From NCBI RefSeq assembly GCF_028682475.1, contig NZ_JANHLE010000002.1, positions 186,001 through 250,000 on the forward strand: 64,000 nucleotides of DNA, given 5' to 3'. The position numbers and the translations under genes were made by a program. The notes below the pieces were generated by a model. The model saw nothing but the letters and a program-made list of their open reading frames with translations, was not told the DNA's origin and did not search any database. Source of the DNA: Pseudomonas putida. Lineage in GTDB: Bacteria; Pseudomonadota; Gammaproteobacteria; Pseudomonadales; Pseudomonadaceae. Positions 37,203 through 45,873 of the stretch are shown here, in pieces; position 1 is the stretch's first letter, and every line of letters starts with the position of its first letter.

Positions 37203-37475
37203 TTAACGGTAGGTCGGCAGAGCAAACCGCTGCTGGCTCTGCAGCCGAGAAATCACCGGCAGCTCACTGGCTTGCTCAGCCAGGTCGCGGCGAATTGCAC
37301 TGATCGCCCAGGTCAGTTGTTCGGCGCTGTGCAATTGCCCGTAAGAAATCGAGCGTTTGACCTGTTTGCCATCTGCTGCACGCAAGGTCAGCAGAATTCC
37401 ACCATCGGGCCGCGCCTGGGTGGTGACGGCATAGGCGGCGAATACCGAGGCGAATTTTTCCTGGATGAGGTCCAT
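37203..37475 (-). CDS. DUF3509-like small protein
   Basis: 90 aa, soluble, with no membrane segment. The MDLIQEKFASVF opening and the RSISYGQL segment followed by a helical AIRRDLAEQ region match the Pseudomonas DUF3509 family as I recall it. Function unknown. Transcribed divergently from the ankyrin gene across an unusual AT-rich region with repeats. Confidence 0.75.
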   Translation of the reverse strand: MDLIQEKFASVFAAYAVTTQARPDGGILLTLRAADGKQVKRSISYGQLHSAEQLTWAISAIRRDLAEQASELPVISRLQSQQRFALPTYR

Positions 37476-37595
37476 ATCAGCTCCTGGTTGTGGGTGGCAG
37501 ACATGGAGTGATAGGTGCAGTGACCGTGCCAGACTGTACTTATTAAAAATACATTATATTTCAACGGCTTATATAGATTGCCTAAACGCATTGGC

Positions 37596-37641
37596 GTGCA
37601 TTGTGCAAGGCCGCGCAATTTGCACCGTGCATTTTGCAAGG
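37596..37641. promoter_or_regulatory. Direct repeat GTGCATTKTGCAAGG, 31 nt apart
   Basis: GTGCATTGTGCAAGG (37596-37610) recurs as GTGCATTTTGCAAGG (37627-37641), and GTGCAA/TTGCAC form an inverted pair between them. The 31-nt period equals about three helical turns, as in paired operator sites. It lies between divergent genes. Confidence 0.45.
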
Positions 37642-37748
37642 TACGCTGGCCAATAGAAATGTTCTGTTGGCACCATGGGTTATCGACAATGGACCTGAAG
37701 GCTTGCCTGGCAAATACTTGGGTTCTCAAATCCGCCAGGAGGTTCCCC

Positions 37749-38273
37749 ATGTCCGACCAACGCAGCCCCACGCCCATGAATGACGACGAAGCCGCAGCGT
37801 TCGCTGAAGAAGTTTTCGACCGGGCGCGCCAAGGCGATTCCGAGATGCTCAAACGCCTGCTGGAGAAGGGCTTGCCCGCCAACCTGCGTAACCACAAAGG
37901 CGACACCTTGCTGATGCTCGCCAGTTACCACGGTCATGTCGACGCGGTGAAAGTCCTCCTGCAGCACGGCGCCGATCCGCTGATTGCCAACGACAACGGT
38001 CAGTTGCCAATGGCCGGCGCTGCGTTCAAGGGTGATCTGGCGATGGTCCGGTTGCTGGTGGAGCAGGGCGTGGCGGTTGACTCGGCTGCCGCTGACGGTC
38101 GTACCGCACTGATGATGGCGGCGATGTTCAACCGGACCGCGCTTGTCGAGTACCTGCTGAGCCAAGGCGCTGATCCGCAGCGCCGGGACGCCAAGGGCAT
38201 CACCGCGCTGGGCGCAGCCCAAGCCATGGGCGCGGTTGAAACCGCAGCGCAGCTGCAAGCGCTGGCCGGCTAA
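37749..38273 (+). CDS. Ankyrin-repeat protein
   Basis: 174 aa from the ATG at 37749 with AGGAGG 6 nt upstream; an open frame begins at 37578 but is not supported. After an acidic N-terminus there are about four ankyrin repeats (GDTLLMLASYHGHVDAVKVL, GRTALMMAAMFN and similar). No signal peptide, so cytoplasmic protein binding is likely. In Pseudomonas such proteins are sometimes near catalases, but none is here. Function unknown. Confidence 0.85.
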   Translation: MSDQRSPTPMNDDEAAAFAEEVFDRARQGDSEMLKRLLEKGLPANLRNHKGDTLLMLASYHGHVDAVKVLLQHGADPLIANDNGQLPMAGAAFKGDLAMVRLLVEQGVAVDSAAADGRTALMMAAMFNRTALVEYLLSQGADPQRRDAKGITALGAAQAMGAVETAAQLQALAG

Positions 38274-38333
38274 CCCTCAGGGGCCTTTTGCGGCTATCCT
38301 TGGCGACTTTTTTCAGTGTCGCAGGGCCCCTTC

Positions 38334-38864
38334 ATGAAATCCCAACTGGTCGAACTCATCGGCAAAATCAGCGCCGGCTGCATGCGCGAAGAAGACATCG
38401 CGCGCATCGCCGACGAAGCCGCCCAGGCCTATGCCGACCCGCAAGCCTTCCTGGCTGCCAATCCCGACATCAACTACGACGACAGCTTCCCGATTCCCCT
38501 GGGCGAGTGGATCGTCGTCGGCAGCTTGCCCGACACCGTGCTGTTCCAGGCCGATACCTACCAGGACCTGTTCGCGCAAATCGTCGACTCCTTCGACAAG
38601 AGCGTGCCCTTCAACCTCAAGCCCAAGCAACTGGCCAAGGTCGAACCACTGACCGCGCTCAACCGCATCCAGGTGCAGATGGGCGCGATGAACAAAGAAG
38701 CCGGTGGCTATGTGCTGATGAATTTCAGCCAGTTGCTCGATGACGAGCTGCAGATGGTCATGGTGGGCGGTAACGACCTGGCGCGGGTGCTGGAACTGTG
38801 CGCCGAGGTGGGGATTGCCGCAGCGCCTTCACTGGAAGCGCTGCGGGTGGCGGTACACGTTTAA
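38334..38864 (+). CDS. Conserved hypothetical protein, unknown function
   Basis: 176 aa from the ATG at 38334; an upstream in-frame start at 38316 is less likely. Acidic soluble protein with no recognised motif; it contains an LGEWIVVGSLPDTVLFQ segment and a C-terminal helix (LARVLELCAEVGIA). Overlaps the 3' end of the convergent ZIP gene by 4 nt. Confidence 0.65.
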   Translation: MKSQLVELIGKISAGCMREEDIARIADEAAQAYADPQAFLAANPDINYDDSFPIPLGEWIVVGSLPDTVLFQADTYQDLFAQIVDSFDKSVPFNLKPKQLAKVEPLTALNRIQVQMGAMNKEAGGYVLMNFSQLLDDELQMVMVGGNDLARVLELCAEVGIAAAPSLEALRVAVHV

Positions 38865-39802
38865 CCGAGGGCGGTATCGAGGAACATCATTACCGCAAAG
38901 CCGCCCATCAGCCCGAGAGTTGCTGAGGTCTGGTGGCCGTTGCGGTGGGTTTCCGGAATCACCTCGTGGGAGACCACAAAGATCATCGCGCCGGCCGCCA
39001 GGCCCATGCTCACCGGATAGGCGATGGCAAAGCCGGTGGAAATCCCTAGGCCGATGACTGCACCAATCGGCTCCATCAGCCCGGAGCCGATTGCTACCAG
39101 CGCCGCCTTCAAGGTTGAAAGCCCGGTAGCGCGTAACGCCAGGGCCACGGCCAGGCCTTCGGGAATGTCCTGGATGGCGATGGCGCTGGTCAGCGGCAGG
39201 CCGACATTCAGGTCGCCATTGGCAAAGCTGACGCCGATGGCCATGCCTTCGGGCAGGTTGTGCAGGGTTATCGCCAGCACGAACAGCCATACCCGGTTGA
39301 TCCGTTCGGCCTGCGGGCCGCAGGGGCCGGTGCTTTCATGTTCGTGCGGGGTGAAACGATCAAGACCGAGCATCAGCAGGACCCCCAGGCCCATGCCAAC
39401 CACCACCGTCAGCGCCGCATACGGGCCGTTGCCGGTGATCTCACGGGCGGCATCCAGGCCCGGCAGAATCAGGGAAAACGAGCTGGCGGCGAGCATCATC
39501 CCGGCGGCAAAGCCGAGCATCACATCCTGGCTGCGCGCGCTGACTTCGCGCAGGACCACGGCCATGACAGCGCCGAGAGCTGTCGCGGCAAACCCGGCCA
39601 GGCCACCGAGCATCGCCATGTGCAGGTTTTCCTGATGATCTCCGTGCACGGCGTTCCAAGCGCTGGCCATCAACAGGCCGAGTACTGCCAGCAGGCTCAA
39701 GCCCAGTCCGGCGCTCAGCCACGGTGTGCTTTGAGCTTGTTGCAACCAGGCGCTCCAGAGTGACACCGGAGCAGGGCCGCTGGAGCTGTGGGCGGGGGGC
39801 AT
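38861..39802 (-). CDS. ZIP family metal transporter
   Basis: 313 aa from the ATG at 39802; upstream extension to 39868 is not needed. About eight membrane helices with the two ZIP metal motifs HNLPEG and QDIPEG in helices IV and V, and a His-containing cytoplasmic loop (HEHES). Predicted to carry divalent metals (zinc, iron, manganese) into the cytoplasm. No Zur-box-like sequence was identified upstream. Confidence 0.9.
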   Translation of the reverse strand: MPPAHSSSGPAPVSLWSAWLQQAQSTPWLSAGLGLSLLAVLGLLMASAWNAVHGDHQENLHMAMLGGLAGFAATALGAVMAVVLREVSARSQDVMLGFAAGMMLAASSFSLILPGLDAAREITGNGPYAALTVVVGMGLGVLLMLGLDRFTPHEHESTGPCGPQAERINRVWLFVLAITLHNLPEGMAIGVSFANGDLNVGLPLTSAIAIQDIPEGLAVALALRATGLSTLKAALVAIGSGLMEPIGAVIGLGISTGFAIAYPVSMGLAAGAMIFVVSHEVIPETHRNGHQTSATLGLMGGFAVMMFLDTALG

Positions 39803-39930
39803 AGGAACCTCACTGAAACATAATGATGAGCCGAGTGTAACCAGCGCCGTTGAGCCGCCGCCAACCATTAACGTCTATTGGGCTCATAGCCAGCTATGCT
39901 GTGGGCAGACGTGTTCAGGGGAGCGACAGC

Positions 39931-40119
39931 ATGGGTTCCACATTCAATGGCCTGGTAGGCCTGATCATCCTTGTGCTGGATATCTGGGCGATCATCAATG
40001 TGCTCAAAAGCGGCGTGGGTTTGGGGCCGAAAATACTCTGGATTCTGTTGATTCTGTTGCTGCCGGTACTCGGGCTGATTATCTGGGCGATTGCCGGACC
40101 GCGGGGAGGGCGGTTGTAG
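39931..40119 (+). CDS. Small membrane protein with PLDc_N-like domain
   Basis: 62 aa from the ATG at 39931, with AGGGGAG 8 nt upstream. Two helices (FNGLVGLIILVLDIWAIINVL and LWILLILLLPVLGLIIWAIA) and a GPRGG tail, as in the PLDc_N (phospholipase-D N-terminal) small-protein group. Function unknown; no phospholipase is fused or adjacent. Convergent with ogt. Confidence 0.8.
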   Translation: MGSTFNGLVGLIILVLDIWAIINVLKSGVGLGPKILWILLILLLPVLGLIIWAIAGPRGGRL

Positions 40120-40126
40120 GCGTGGC

Positions 40127-40600
40127 TCAAATCAACCACGCACCTTCAAGCTCCAGCAACTTCTGCTTGCGCTCCACACCGCCGGCATAGCCGGTCAAGG
40201 TGCCGTTGCTGCCGATCACCCGATGGCAGGGGACGATGATCGCGATCGGATTGGCGCCATTGGCAGTACCGACCGCGCGCACGGCACGCGGCCGACCGAT
40301 TTGCCCGGCCAGGTCGCTGTAGCTGCAGGTGGTGCCGTAGGGAATGCGCTGCAAGGCCTGCCAGACTTCCCGTTGAAACGGCGTACCCAGCGGCGCCAGC
40401 CTGACCTCGAACACCTCGCGTTTGCCTGCGAAGTACTCATCCAGCTGGCGCGCCACTTCGTCCAGTCGATGCTGCGCAGGCAGCCATTCGCCCGGTAGTT
40501 CCCAGAGCTGCGCGGCATCCATGTGCAGCAGGTGCAGGCCCCGATCGTCACCGGCCAGCAACAGTGGACCAAGCGGACTGGGCTGATAGCGGAAATACAT
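40127..40600 (-). CDS. ogt: Methylated-DNA-[protein]-cysteine S-methyltransferase
   Basis: 157 aa from the ATG at 40600, which begins the conserved YFRYQPSPLGPL opening; a frame start at 40648 is possible. The active-site PCHRV at 124-128 has the acceptor Cys125, preceded by an intact GTANGANPIA and the RAVGTANG DNA-binding helix. It removes methyl groups from O6-alkylguanine by suicide transfer. Short Ogt type without an Ada domain. Confidence 0.95.
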   Translation of the reverse strand: MYFRYQPSPLGPLLLAGDDRGLHLLHMDAAQLWELPGEWLPAQHRLDEVARQLDEYFAGKREVFEVRLAPLGTPFQREVWQALQRIPYGTTCSYSDLAGQIGRPRAVRAVGTANGANPIAIIVPCHRVIGSNGTLTGYAGGVERKQKLLELEGAWLI

Positions 40601-40813
40601 GGTGCTGCGCCTGGCGGTAGAAGGAATGAGGACAATATTGCAAGTCATTGCCAGGCGTGTCCATCAACGAAATTTTCACATTCGATTATGGAAAATCCGC
40701 GCGCGCAATTATCCGTTCGCCGAATGGCCGTGCATTGCCCTCGGGTTTAGTGCACATTTGCCGATTCGTTTTTTCGCCTTTCTTGAATCTGAATCCTAGG
40801 GATCTTCCAATCC

Positions 40814-42898
40814 ATGGCTAACACGGACGCCTTGAGTGATCAGCGGGCTGCGTCGCGCCCGCTGCAACCGACGCTAAAATCGCACCTGGCCTACACCCTG
40901 CTGTGTGGCCTGGTGATCATGCTGATGCTCAGCCTGGTCCGTTTGGGCCTGCTGATCTACAACAGCGACATGATCGGTGACACACCGATGTCGACGGTGG
41001 CCGAGGGTTTCCTCAATGGCCTGCGCTTTGACCTGCGTGTTGTTGTCTACCTGAGCATTCCGCTGCTGCTGGCCACCCTCAGCGCCCGTGCCATGGCTGC
41101 TCGCGGCCTGTTCCGGGCGTGGCTGACCATCGCCTCGAGCGTCGTCATGTTCCTCGGTCTGATGGAACTGGACTTTTACCGTGAGTTCCACCAGCGTCTC
41201 AACGGCCTGGTGTTCCAGTACGTCAAGGAAGATCCCAAGACAGTCCTGAGCATGCTCTGGTACGGCTTCCCGGTGGTGCGCTACCTGTTGGCGTGGATCT
41301 TCGGTACCTGGTTGCTGAGCCTGCTGTTCAAGGGCATCGACCGCCTGACCCGTCCCCGTGGCGCCTACCAGAACCAGACGGCTGGCAGCCGTGCGGTGGC
41401 CCCGTGGTACGTGCGTGGCGTAGTGTTCTTCATGATTCTGCTGGTGGCTGTCATCGCTGCCCGCGGCACCCTGCGCCAGGGCCCTCCGATGCGCTGGGGT
41501 GATGCCTTCACCACCGACTCGAATTTTGTCAACCAGTTGGGCCTCAATGGCACCCTGACCTTGATCGACGCGGCCAAGAGCCGTTTCGGTGAAGACCGCG
41601 CCAACGTCTGGAAGTCGACCATCGAGCAGACTCTGGCCACCCAGACTGTGCGCGACATGCTGCTGACCGACAACGACAAACTGGTCGATGCCGACAGCGC
41701 TGCAGTACGCCGTGATTTCACCCCGCCGAGCGCCAATACCCTGCCGATCAAGAACGTCGTCGTGATCCTCATGGAGAGCTTCGCCGGTCACTCGGTAGGT
41801 GCCCTGGGCAGCCCGAACAACATCACCCCGTACTTCGACAAACTGGCCAAAGAAGGTCTGCTGTTCGACCGCTTCTTCTCCAATGGCACCCATACCCACC
41901 AGGGTATGTTCGCCACCATGGCCTGCTACCCCAACCTGCCGGGCTTCGAATACCTGATGCAGACCCCGGAAGGGGGTCACAAGCTCTCCGGTCTGCCAGC
42001 GCTGCTCAGCGCCCGTGACTACGACGATGTCTATGTCTACAACGGCGACTTCGCCTGGGATAACCAGTCGGGCTTCTTCGGCAACCAGGGCATGACCACC
42101 TTCATTGGCCGCAATGACTTCGTCAATCCGGTGTTCTCCGACCCTACCTGGGGCGTGTCCGATCAGGACATGTTCGACCGTGGTGCCGAAGAACTGGCCA
42201 AGAACTATGGCAAGAAGCCGTTCTATGCCCTGCTGCAGACCTTGTCCAACCACACCCCGTACGCTTTGCCAGCGCAGTTGCCAGTGGAGCCGGTAACCGG
42301 CCAGGGCCGCCTCGATCAGCACCTGACCGCGATGCGTTACTCTGACTGGGCGTTGGGCCAGTTCTTCGAGAAGGCGCGCAAAGAGCCGTACTTCAAGGAA
42401 ACCTTGTTCGTCATCGTCGGTGACCACGGCTTTGGTAACCATCAACAAGTGACCGAGCTGGACCTGGGCCGTTTCAACGTACCGCTGCTGCTGATTGCGC
42501 CAGGCATCCAGGAGAAGTTCGGTGCGGTGAATCACACCGTTGGCACCCAGATCGACATCGTTCCGACCATCATGGGCCGTCTGGGCGGTGAAACCCGCCA
42601 CCAGTGCTGGGGGCGCGACCTGCTCAACCTGCCGGCTGGCGATCCTGGCTTTGGCATGATCAAACCGTCGGGCAGCGAGCAGATCGTTGGCCTGATCAAG
42701 GGCGATCGCATCCTGATCGAGTCCAAGGACATGTCGCCGCGCATGTACCGCTACGAGCTGGGTGGCAACTTCAAGGCCGAGCTGATCGAAAGCCCGGACC
42801 AGAAGGACCTGACCCACAAGCTTGAGTCGTTCATCCAGACCGCGACCAAGAGCTTGCTGGATAACACCGCGGGTGTTGTCCATGGTGTGCCGAAGTAA
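40814..42898 (+). CDS. LTA synthase family membrane phospho-transferase/sulfatase-like protein
   Basis: 694 aa. Five N-terminal membrane helices (about 25-215) are followed by a periplasmic sulfatase-fold domain with Glu321 in ILMES, Thr359/Thr361 in NGTHTHQG (nucleophile region) and the metal-binding VGDHGFGNH. This is the architecture of LtaS and OpgB-type phosphoglycerol transferases; in Gram-negatives such enzymes decorate periplasmic glucans or lipids. The acceptor is unknown here. A strong terminator follows. Confidence 0.88.
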   Translation: MANTDALSDQRAASRPLQPTLKSHLAYTLLCGLVIMLMLSLVRLGLLIYNSDMIGDTPMSTVAEGFLNGLRFDLRVVVYLSIPLLLATLSARAMAARGLFRAWLTIASSVVMFLGLMELDFYREFHQRLNGLVFQYVKEDPKTVLSMLWYGFPVVRYLLAWIFGTWLLSLLFKGIDRLTRPRGAYQNQTAGSRAVAPWYVRGVVFFMILLVAVIAARGTLRQGPPMRWGDAFTTDSNFVNQLGLNGTLTLIDAAKSRFGEDRANVWKSTIEQTLATQTVRDMLLTDNDKLVDADSAAVRRDFTPPSANTLPIKNVVVILMESFAGHSVGALGSPNNITPYFDKLAKEGLLFDRFFSNGTHTHQGMFATMACYPNLPGFEYLMQTPEGGHKLSGLPALLSARDYDDVYVYNGDFAWDNQSGFFGNQGMTTFIGRNDFVNPVFSDPTWGVSDQDMFDRGAEELAKNYGKKPFYALLQTLSNHTPYALPAQLPVEPVTGQGRLDQHLTAMRYSDWALGQFFEKARKEPYFKETLFVIVGDHGFGNHQQVTELDLGRFNVPLLLIAPGIQEKFGAVNHTVGTQIDIVPTIMGRLGGETRHQCWGRDLLNLPAGDPGFGMIKPSGSEQIVGLIKGDRILIESKDMSPRMYRYELGGNFKAELIESPDQKDLTHKLESFIQTATKSLLDNTAGVVHGVPK

Positions 42899-42913
42899 CG
42901 CATTGGGTTGAAC

Positions 42914-42944
42914 GAAAAGAGGCCTGCGGGCCTCTTTTTTTTTT
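42914..42944 (+). terminator. Rho-independent terminator of the LTA-synthase-like gene
   Basis: AGAGGCC, loop TGCG, GGCCTCT, then a run of ten T or more. It starts 15 nt after the stop codon. Confidence 0.92.
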
Positions 42945-43038
42945 ACCTTTGCAAGCGTGCGGCTGAACATTCGCCGCCGGCATGGGTCAACGGAATGTAG
43001 GCCGATTCACCCTGAGCATCCGTACAGAGGAGAATCCA

Positions 43039-43275
43039 ATGAAAGCGTGGGTCATTACCTTTGTTGACCAGAAAGGCGAGCGCACCTCGCTGCCGTTCGC
43101 GTCGGAGCAAGAACCCAGCATCGAGGAGGCCGCGCGGCTGATTCGTACCCACCTGTTCCCGGTTATGGATGAACTGGACCTCAATGATTTCCAGGATCGT
43201 GCCAGCATGCCCACTGCCAAATGGCTGAAGGAGCAGAGCGGCGTGGAGATCACCGCCATTACCGAAGTGCCTTGA
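43039..43275 (+). CDS. Small hypothetical protein (78 aa)
   Basis: From the ATG at 43039 with AGAGGAGA upstream. Soluble and acidic, no recognised domain; ends in a SGVEITAITEVP beta-like strand. It is followed 186 nt later by rraB in the same direction. Confidence 0.7.
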   Translation: MKAWVITFVDQKGERTSLPFASEQEPSIEEAARLIRTHLFPVMDELDLNDFQDRASMPTAKWLKEQSGVEITAITEVP

Positions 43276-43461
43276 AGCGGCCGGTTGGCGCGCTTGGCAA
43301 CTTGGCACTACGCTGCAATCAAGGTCGGGCCGATTTTTGCGATCGCCCGGGCTTGCCGATCCACGTCATGCATCAGCTCGAATTGCCCCCGCACAGCTTG
43401 TGTGGCGGGCAGGTGCGTTTTGCACTGAAAGTCTATCCATCAGTAGTTAGGAGGACGATTC

Positions 43462-43794
43462 ATGAGCAGCCAATACGAGGACATCAGCAGCACGGTATTA
43501 CGCCAGATGAAAGAGGGCGGCTTCAATTTTGCCCAGATTCATCCCATTGAGTTCTATGCGGTTTTTCCTGATGAGGCGCGGGCGCGACGGGCAGCGGGAC
43601 AGTTTCGTGGAGAATCGCTAAGCGCTCAGGTACACGAGCGTGATGATGGTGCCTGGCACCTGGAATTGAGCAAGGTGATGTATGCCACCTACGGCGGCAT
43701 CGATGAGTTCGAGCAGGATTTCGAAGCGGTCATAGCCCCTTTGGGTGGTGAAATCGAAGGCTGGGGCGTGAAACAGGAGCGTCCGCTGGCCTGA
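43462..43794 (+). CDS. rraB: Ribonuclease E inhibitor RraB family protein
   Basis: 110 aa, with AGGAGG 6 nt before the ATG. The sequence has the RraB pattern: an N-terminal helix (DISSTVLRQMKEGG), FAQIHPIEFYAVFP, and the C-terminal YGGIDEFEQDFEAVIAPLGGEIEGWG. RraB binds RNase E and modulates mRNA decay in E. coli; the role in Pseudomonas is inferred. Convergent with the cytochrome c gene. Confidence 0.85.
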   Translation: MSSQYEDISSTVLRQMKEGGFNFAQIHPIEFYAVFPDEARARRAAGQFRGESLSAQVHERDDGAWHLELSKVMYATYGGIDEFEQDFEAVIAPLGGEIEGWGVKQERPLA

Positions 43795-43803
43795 ACGGGG
43801 CTA

Positions 43804-44607
43804 TCAGGGTTGCTTGCGCGTGGCCATGTGTGCCAGGTAAGCGAGCAGGGCGCCAAGTTCCGGGTCGCTGAGCACGGCGCTGGTGAAACCGGGCATTTTC
43901 GCCTGGGGCCACTGGCGCAGGCTCTGCGGATCGCGAATGTAACTGCGCAGGAAGGCTGGCTGGAAATACTCGGTAGGGTTGTGCGGCAGGTTCAGGTCCG
44001 GGCCGAACTGGGCATCGCCAGCGCCATTGAGGCGATGGCAGGCCAGGCAGTTTTTCTGGAACACGCCAAAGCCCAGATTGATCGGGTCGTCACTGGCCAG
44101 GCCAGGAGCCGGCAGCAAGGCTGGAAAGCGGGCGGCGACCGTCGCCAGGCGACGAATGCGGGTGACTTGAAATGGCCACTGTTCCGGGCTGATGCGCCCG
44201 GCTTGCGGTGCGGTCCAAACCAGATAAAACGGCCCGGCGCTGTGCTTGCCAGCACCCAATGGCGGCCAGGGCCTGGCCGGATCTTCGATGGCCAGCCAGG
44301 CGCGCGCCGGGCCCTCCTTGAGCAACGGCGCTGCCGGCATCTCGGCGGCAAAGCCGTCCTCGGCCACCGCTTGCAGATGATCCTCTGGCCCAACGCCTTC
44401 GAGCAACACCGCCAAGGGCACAGCGCGGTAATGCATGGTCTTTTTATAGGACACGTCGTTGTCGATGCGGATGTCCTGCGCCTTGGGGTGGGCCAACAGT
44501 TCGGCACTTTGCCAGTGGCGGCTGGTGCTGCCCAGCTCCAGGGTCAGCTGCGCCGCCTGCAGGGGCAGGCAGAGCAGGGCTGACAACAGGACCAAGTAGT
44601 GGCACAT
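43804..44607 (-). CDS. Periplasmic c-type cytochrome with N-terminal sulfite-oxidase-like part
   Basis: 267 aa from the ATG at 44607 (GGAGAG upstream). Signal peptide 1-19. Residues about 20-165 resemble the oxidoreductase fold of YedY/SorA relatives but lack an obvious cofactor Cys. A single haem site follows (CLACH: Cys187, Cys190, His191) with a likely Met238 ligand in AKMPGF. Probably an electron carrier; partner unknown. Leftward, beside rraB. Confidence 0.85.
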   Translation of the reverse strand: MCHYLVLLSALLCLPLQAAQLTLELGSTSRHWQSAELLAHPKAQDIRIDNDVSYKKTMHYRAVPLAVLLEGVGPEDHLQAVAEDGFAAEMPAAPLLKEGPARAWLAIEDPARPWPPLGAGKHSAGPFYLVWTAPQAGRISPEQWPFQVTRIRRLATVAARFPALLPAPGLASDDPINLGFGVFQKNCLACHRLNGAGDAQFGPDLNLPHNPTEYFQPAFLRSYIRDPQSLRQWPQAKMPGFTSAVLSDPELGALLAYLAHMATRKQP

Positions 44608-44674
44608 AGACACTCTCCAGCGAATCAAGGCTGGCAGAGTACCTGCGCAAGGCCGTAGAGGGCCATAGTGAGAT

Positions 44675-44770
44675 TCAGCCGAACAGACGTGACAGGTTCG
44701 GCAGGATCAACAGCAATGTCGTGGCGAAGAGAATGAGACCGGCTTGACGTACTTTGTGTTGTTTGAACAT
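44675..44770 (-). CDS. 31-aa single-helix membrane peptide
   Basis: Short gene read by eye: MFKQHKVRQAGLILFATTLL opens it and LPNLSRLFG ends it, giving a basic N-terminus, one membrane helix and a hydrophobic C-terminus. AAGGCGG lies about 9 nt upstream. The preceding 365 nt are AT-rich and gene-free, consistent with a regulated promoter. Function unknown. Confidence 0.6.
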   Translation of the reverse strand: MFKQHKVRQAGLILFATTLLLILPNLSRLFG

Positions 44771-45135
44771 GGCTGACCGCCTTTTTGTTGTTATTCCTGA
44801 GTGCCCAATGGCTTCCTTGTCGTCGATCCGGCAAACATGGGTAACGCGGTTTGACGTCCAGACGCGAACCTTTGCTAATGGGTATACAACTAACCTTAGG
44901 GTCAACGTCAGTTGTATTTTAGAACGCTTTCGTATTTCTATATTTTTTATTGTGCTTTTTGGTTATGAGGCCTTATGCCATCTGGCAACTATTCCCCTTG
45001 CTAGACGCTTGCAATGGTTCTGTACCTGGATCCACTTGAAGTGACCGTTCGTCAGTGCATCATACTTGCCTGCAAGCCTTATTCGGGGCAGGCTCTAGGG
45101 GGCAATCCCGCCTTTTGTCGTTCAGGACTATTTTT
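44771..45135. other. 365-nt AT-rich divergent intergenic region
   Basis: No gene. It separates the 31-aa peptide gene (leftward) from the GATase gene (rightward). An 8-bp inverted repeat ATACAACT/AGTTGTAT spans 44884-44917 with TTGACC inside it on the minus strand. Around 44920-44980 the sequence is strongly AT-rich. No clear consensus promoter. Confidence 0.5.
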
Positions 45136-45864
45136 ATGTCGTTACGCATCTGCATCCTGGAAACCGACGTCCTGCGACCCGAGCTGATCGGGCAGTATCA
45201 GGGCTACGGACGGATGTTCGAGCAGCTGTTCACCCGCCAGCCGATCGCCGCCGAGTTTGACGTGTATAACGTGATGGACGGCAAATACCCCGATGATAAC
45301 CAGGTATTCGATGCCTACCTGGTGACGGGCAGCAAAGCCGATTCGTTCGGTGATGATCCATGGATCGAAACACTCAAAGTGTTTCTGCTCGATCGCTATC
45401 AGCGTGGCGACAAGTTGCTGGGTGTGTGTTTCGGTCATCAACTGCTGGCGCTGCTGCTCGGTGGCAAGAGCGAGCGTGCCACCCAGGGCTGGGGGGTGGG
45501 TACCCATCGTTATGTCATGAACGCCAAGGCGCCGTGGATGAGCCCGCAGGTCGAGGAGCTGACCCTGCTGATCAGCCACCAGGATCAGGTCACCCGCTTG
45601 CCGGAAAACGCCACCGTGATTGCCTCAAGCGATTTCTGTCCAAACGCCGCTTACCACATTGGTGATCAGGTGCTGTGCTTCCAGGGGCACCCGGAGTTTA
45701 TCCACGACTATTCGCGAGCACTGCTTGAGCTGCGCCAGGACAAGCTGGGTCAAGAGGTCTACCGCAAAGGCATCGACAGCCTGGCGCATGAGCACCAGGG
45801 CAGCACGGTGGCCGAATGGATGATGCGTTTCGTCGCCCACAAACCCCAGGGCAGCTCGACCTGA
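45136..45864 (+). CDS. Class I glutamine amidotransferase (GATase1) domain protein
   Basis: 242 aa from the ATG at 45136; the frame begins at 45055 but the protein family starts here. The nucleophile elbow GVCFGHQLLA with Cys and the GHPEF catalytic His-Glu pair are present. It resembles stand-alone GMP-synthase-like amidotransferases (YfeJ group). The amide acceptor is unknown; no synthase partner is adjacent. Confidence 0.88.
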   Translation: MSLRICILETDVLRPELIGQYQGYGRMFEQLFTRQPIAAEFDVYNVMDGKYPDDNQVFDAYLVTGSKADSFGDDPWIETLKVFLLDRYQRGDKLLGVCFGHQLLALLLGGKSERATQGWGVGTHRYVMNAKAPWMSPQVEELTLLISHQDQVTRLPENATVIASSDFCPNAAYHIGDQVLCFQGHPEFIHDYSRALLELRQDKLGQEVYRKGIDSLAHEHQGSTVAEWMMRFVAHKPQGSST

Positions 45865-45873
45865 GGTCGCGGC

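Noticed and set aside
40874..42970. A 698-codon open frame on the minus strand opposite the LTA-synthase-like gene
   Set aside because: Gln/Val/Arg-rich composition typical of antisense to a GC-rich gene; no domain and the sense strand has a full motif set.
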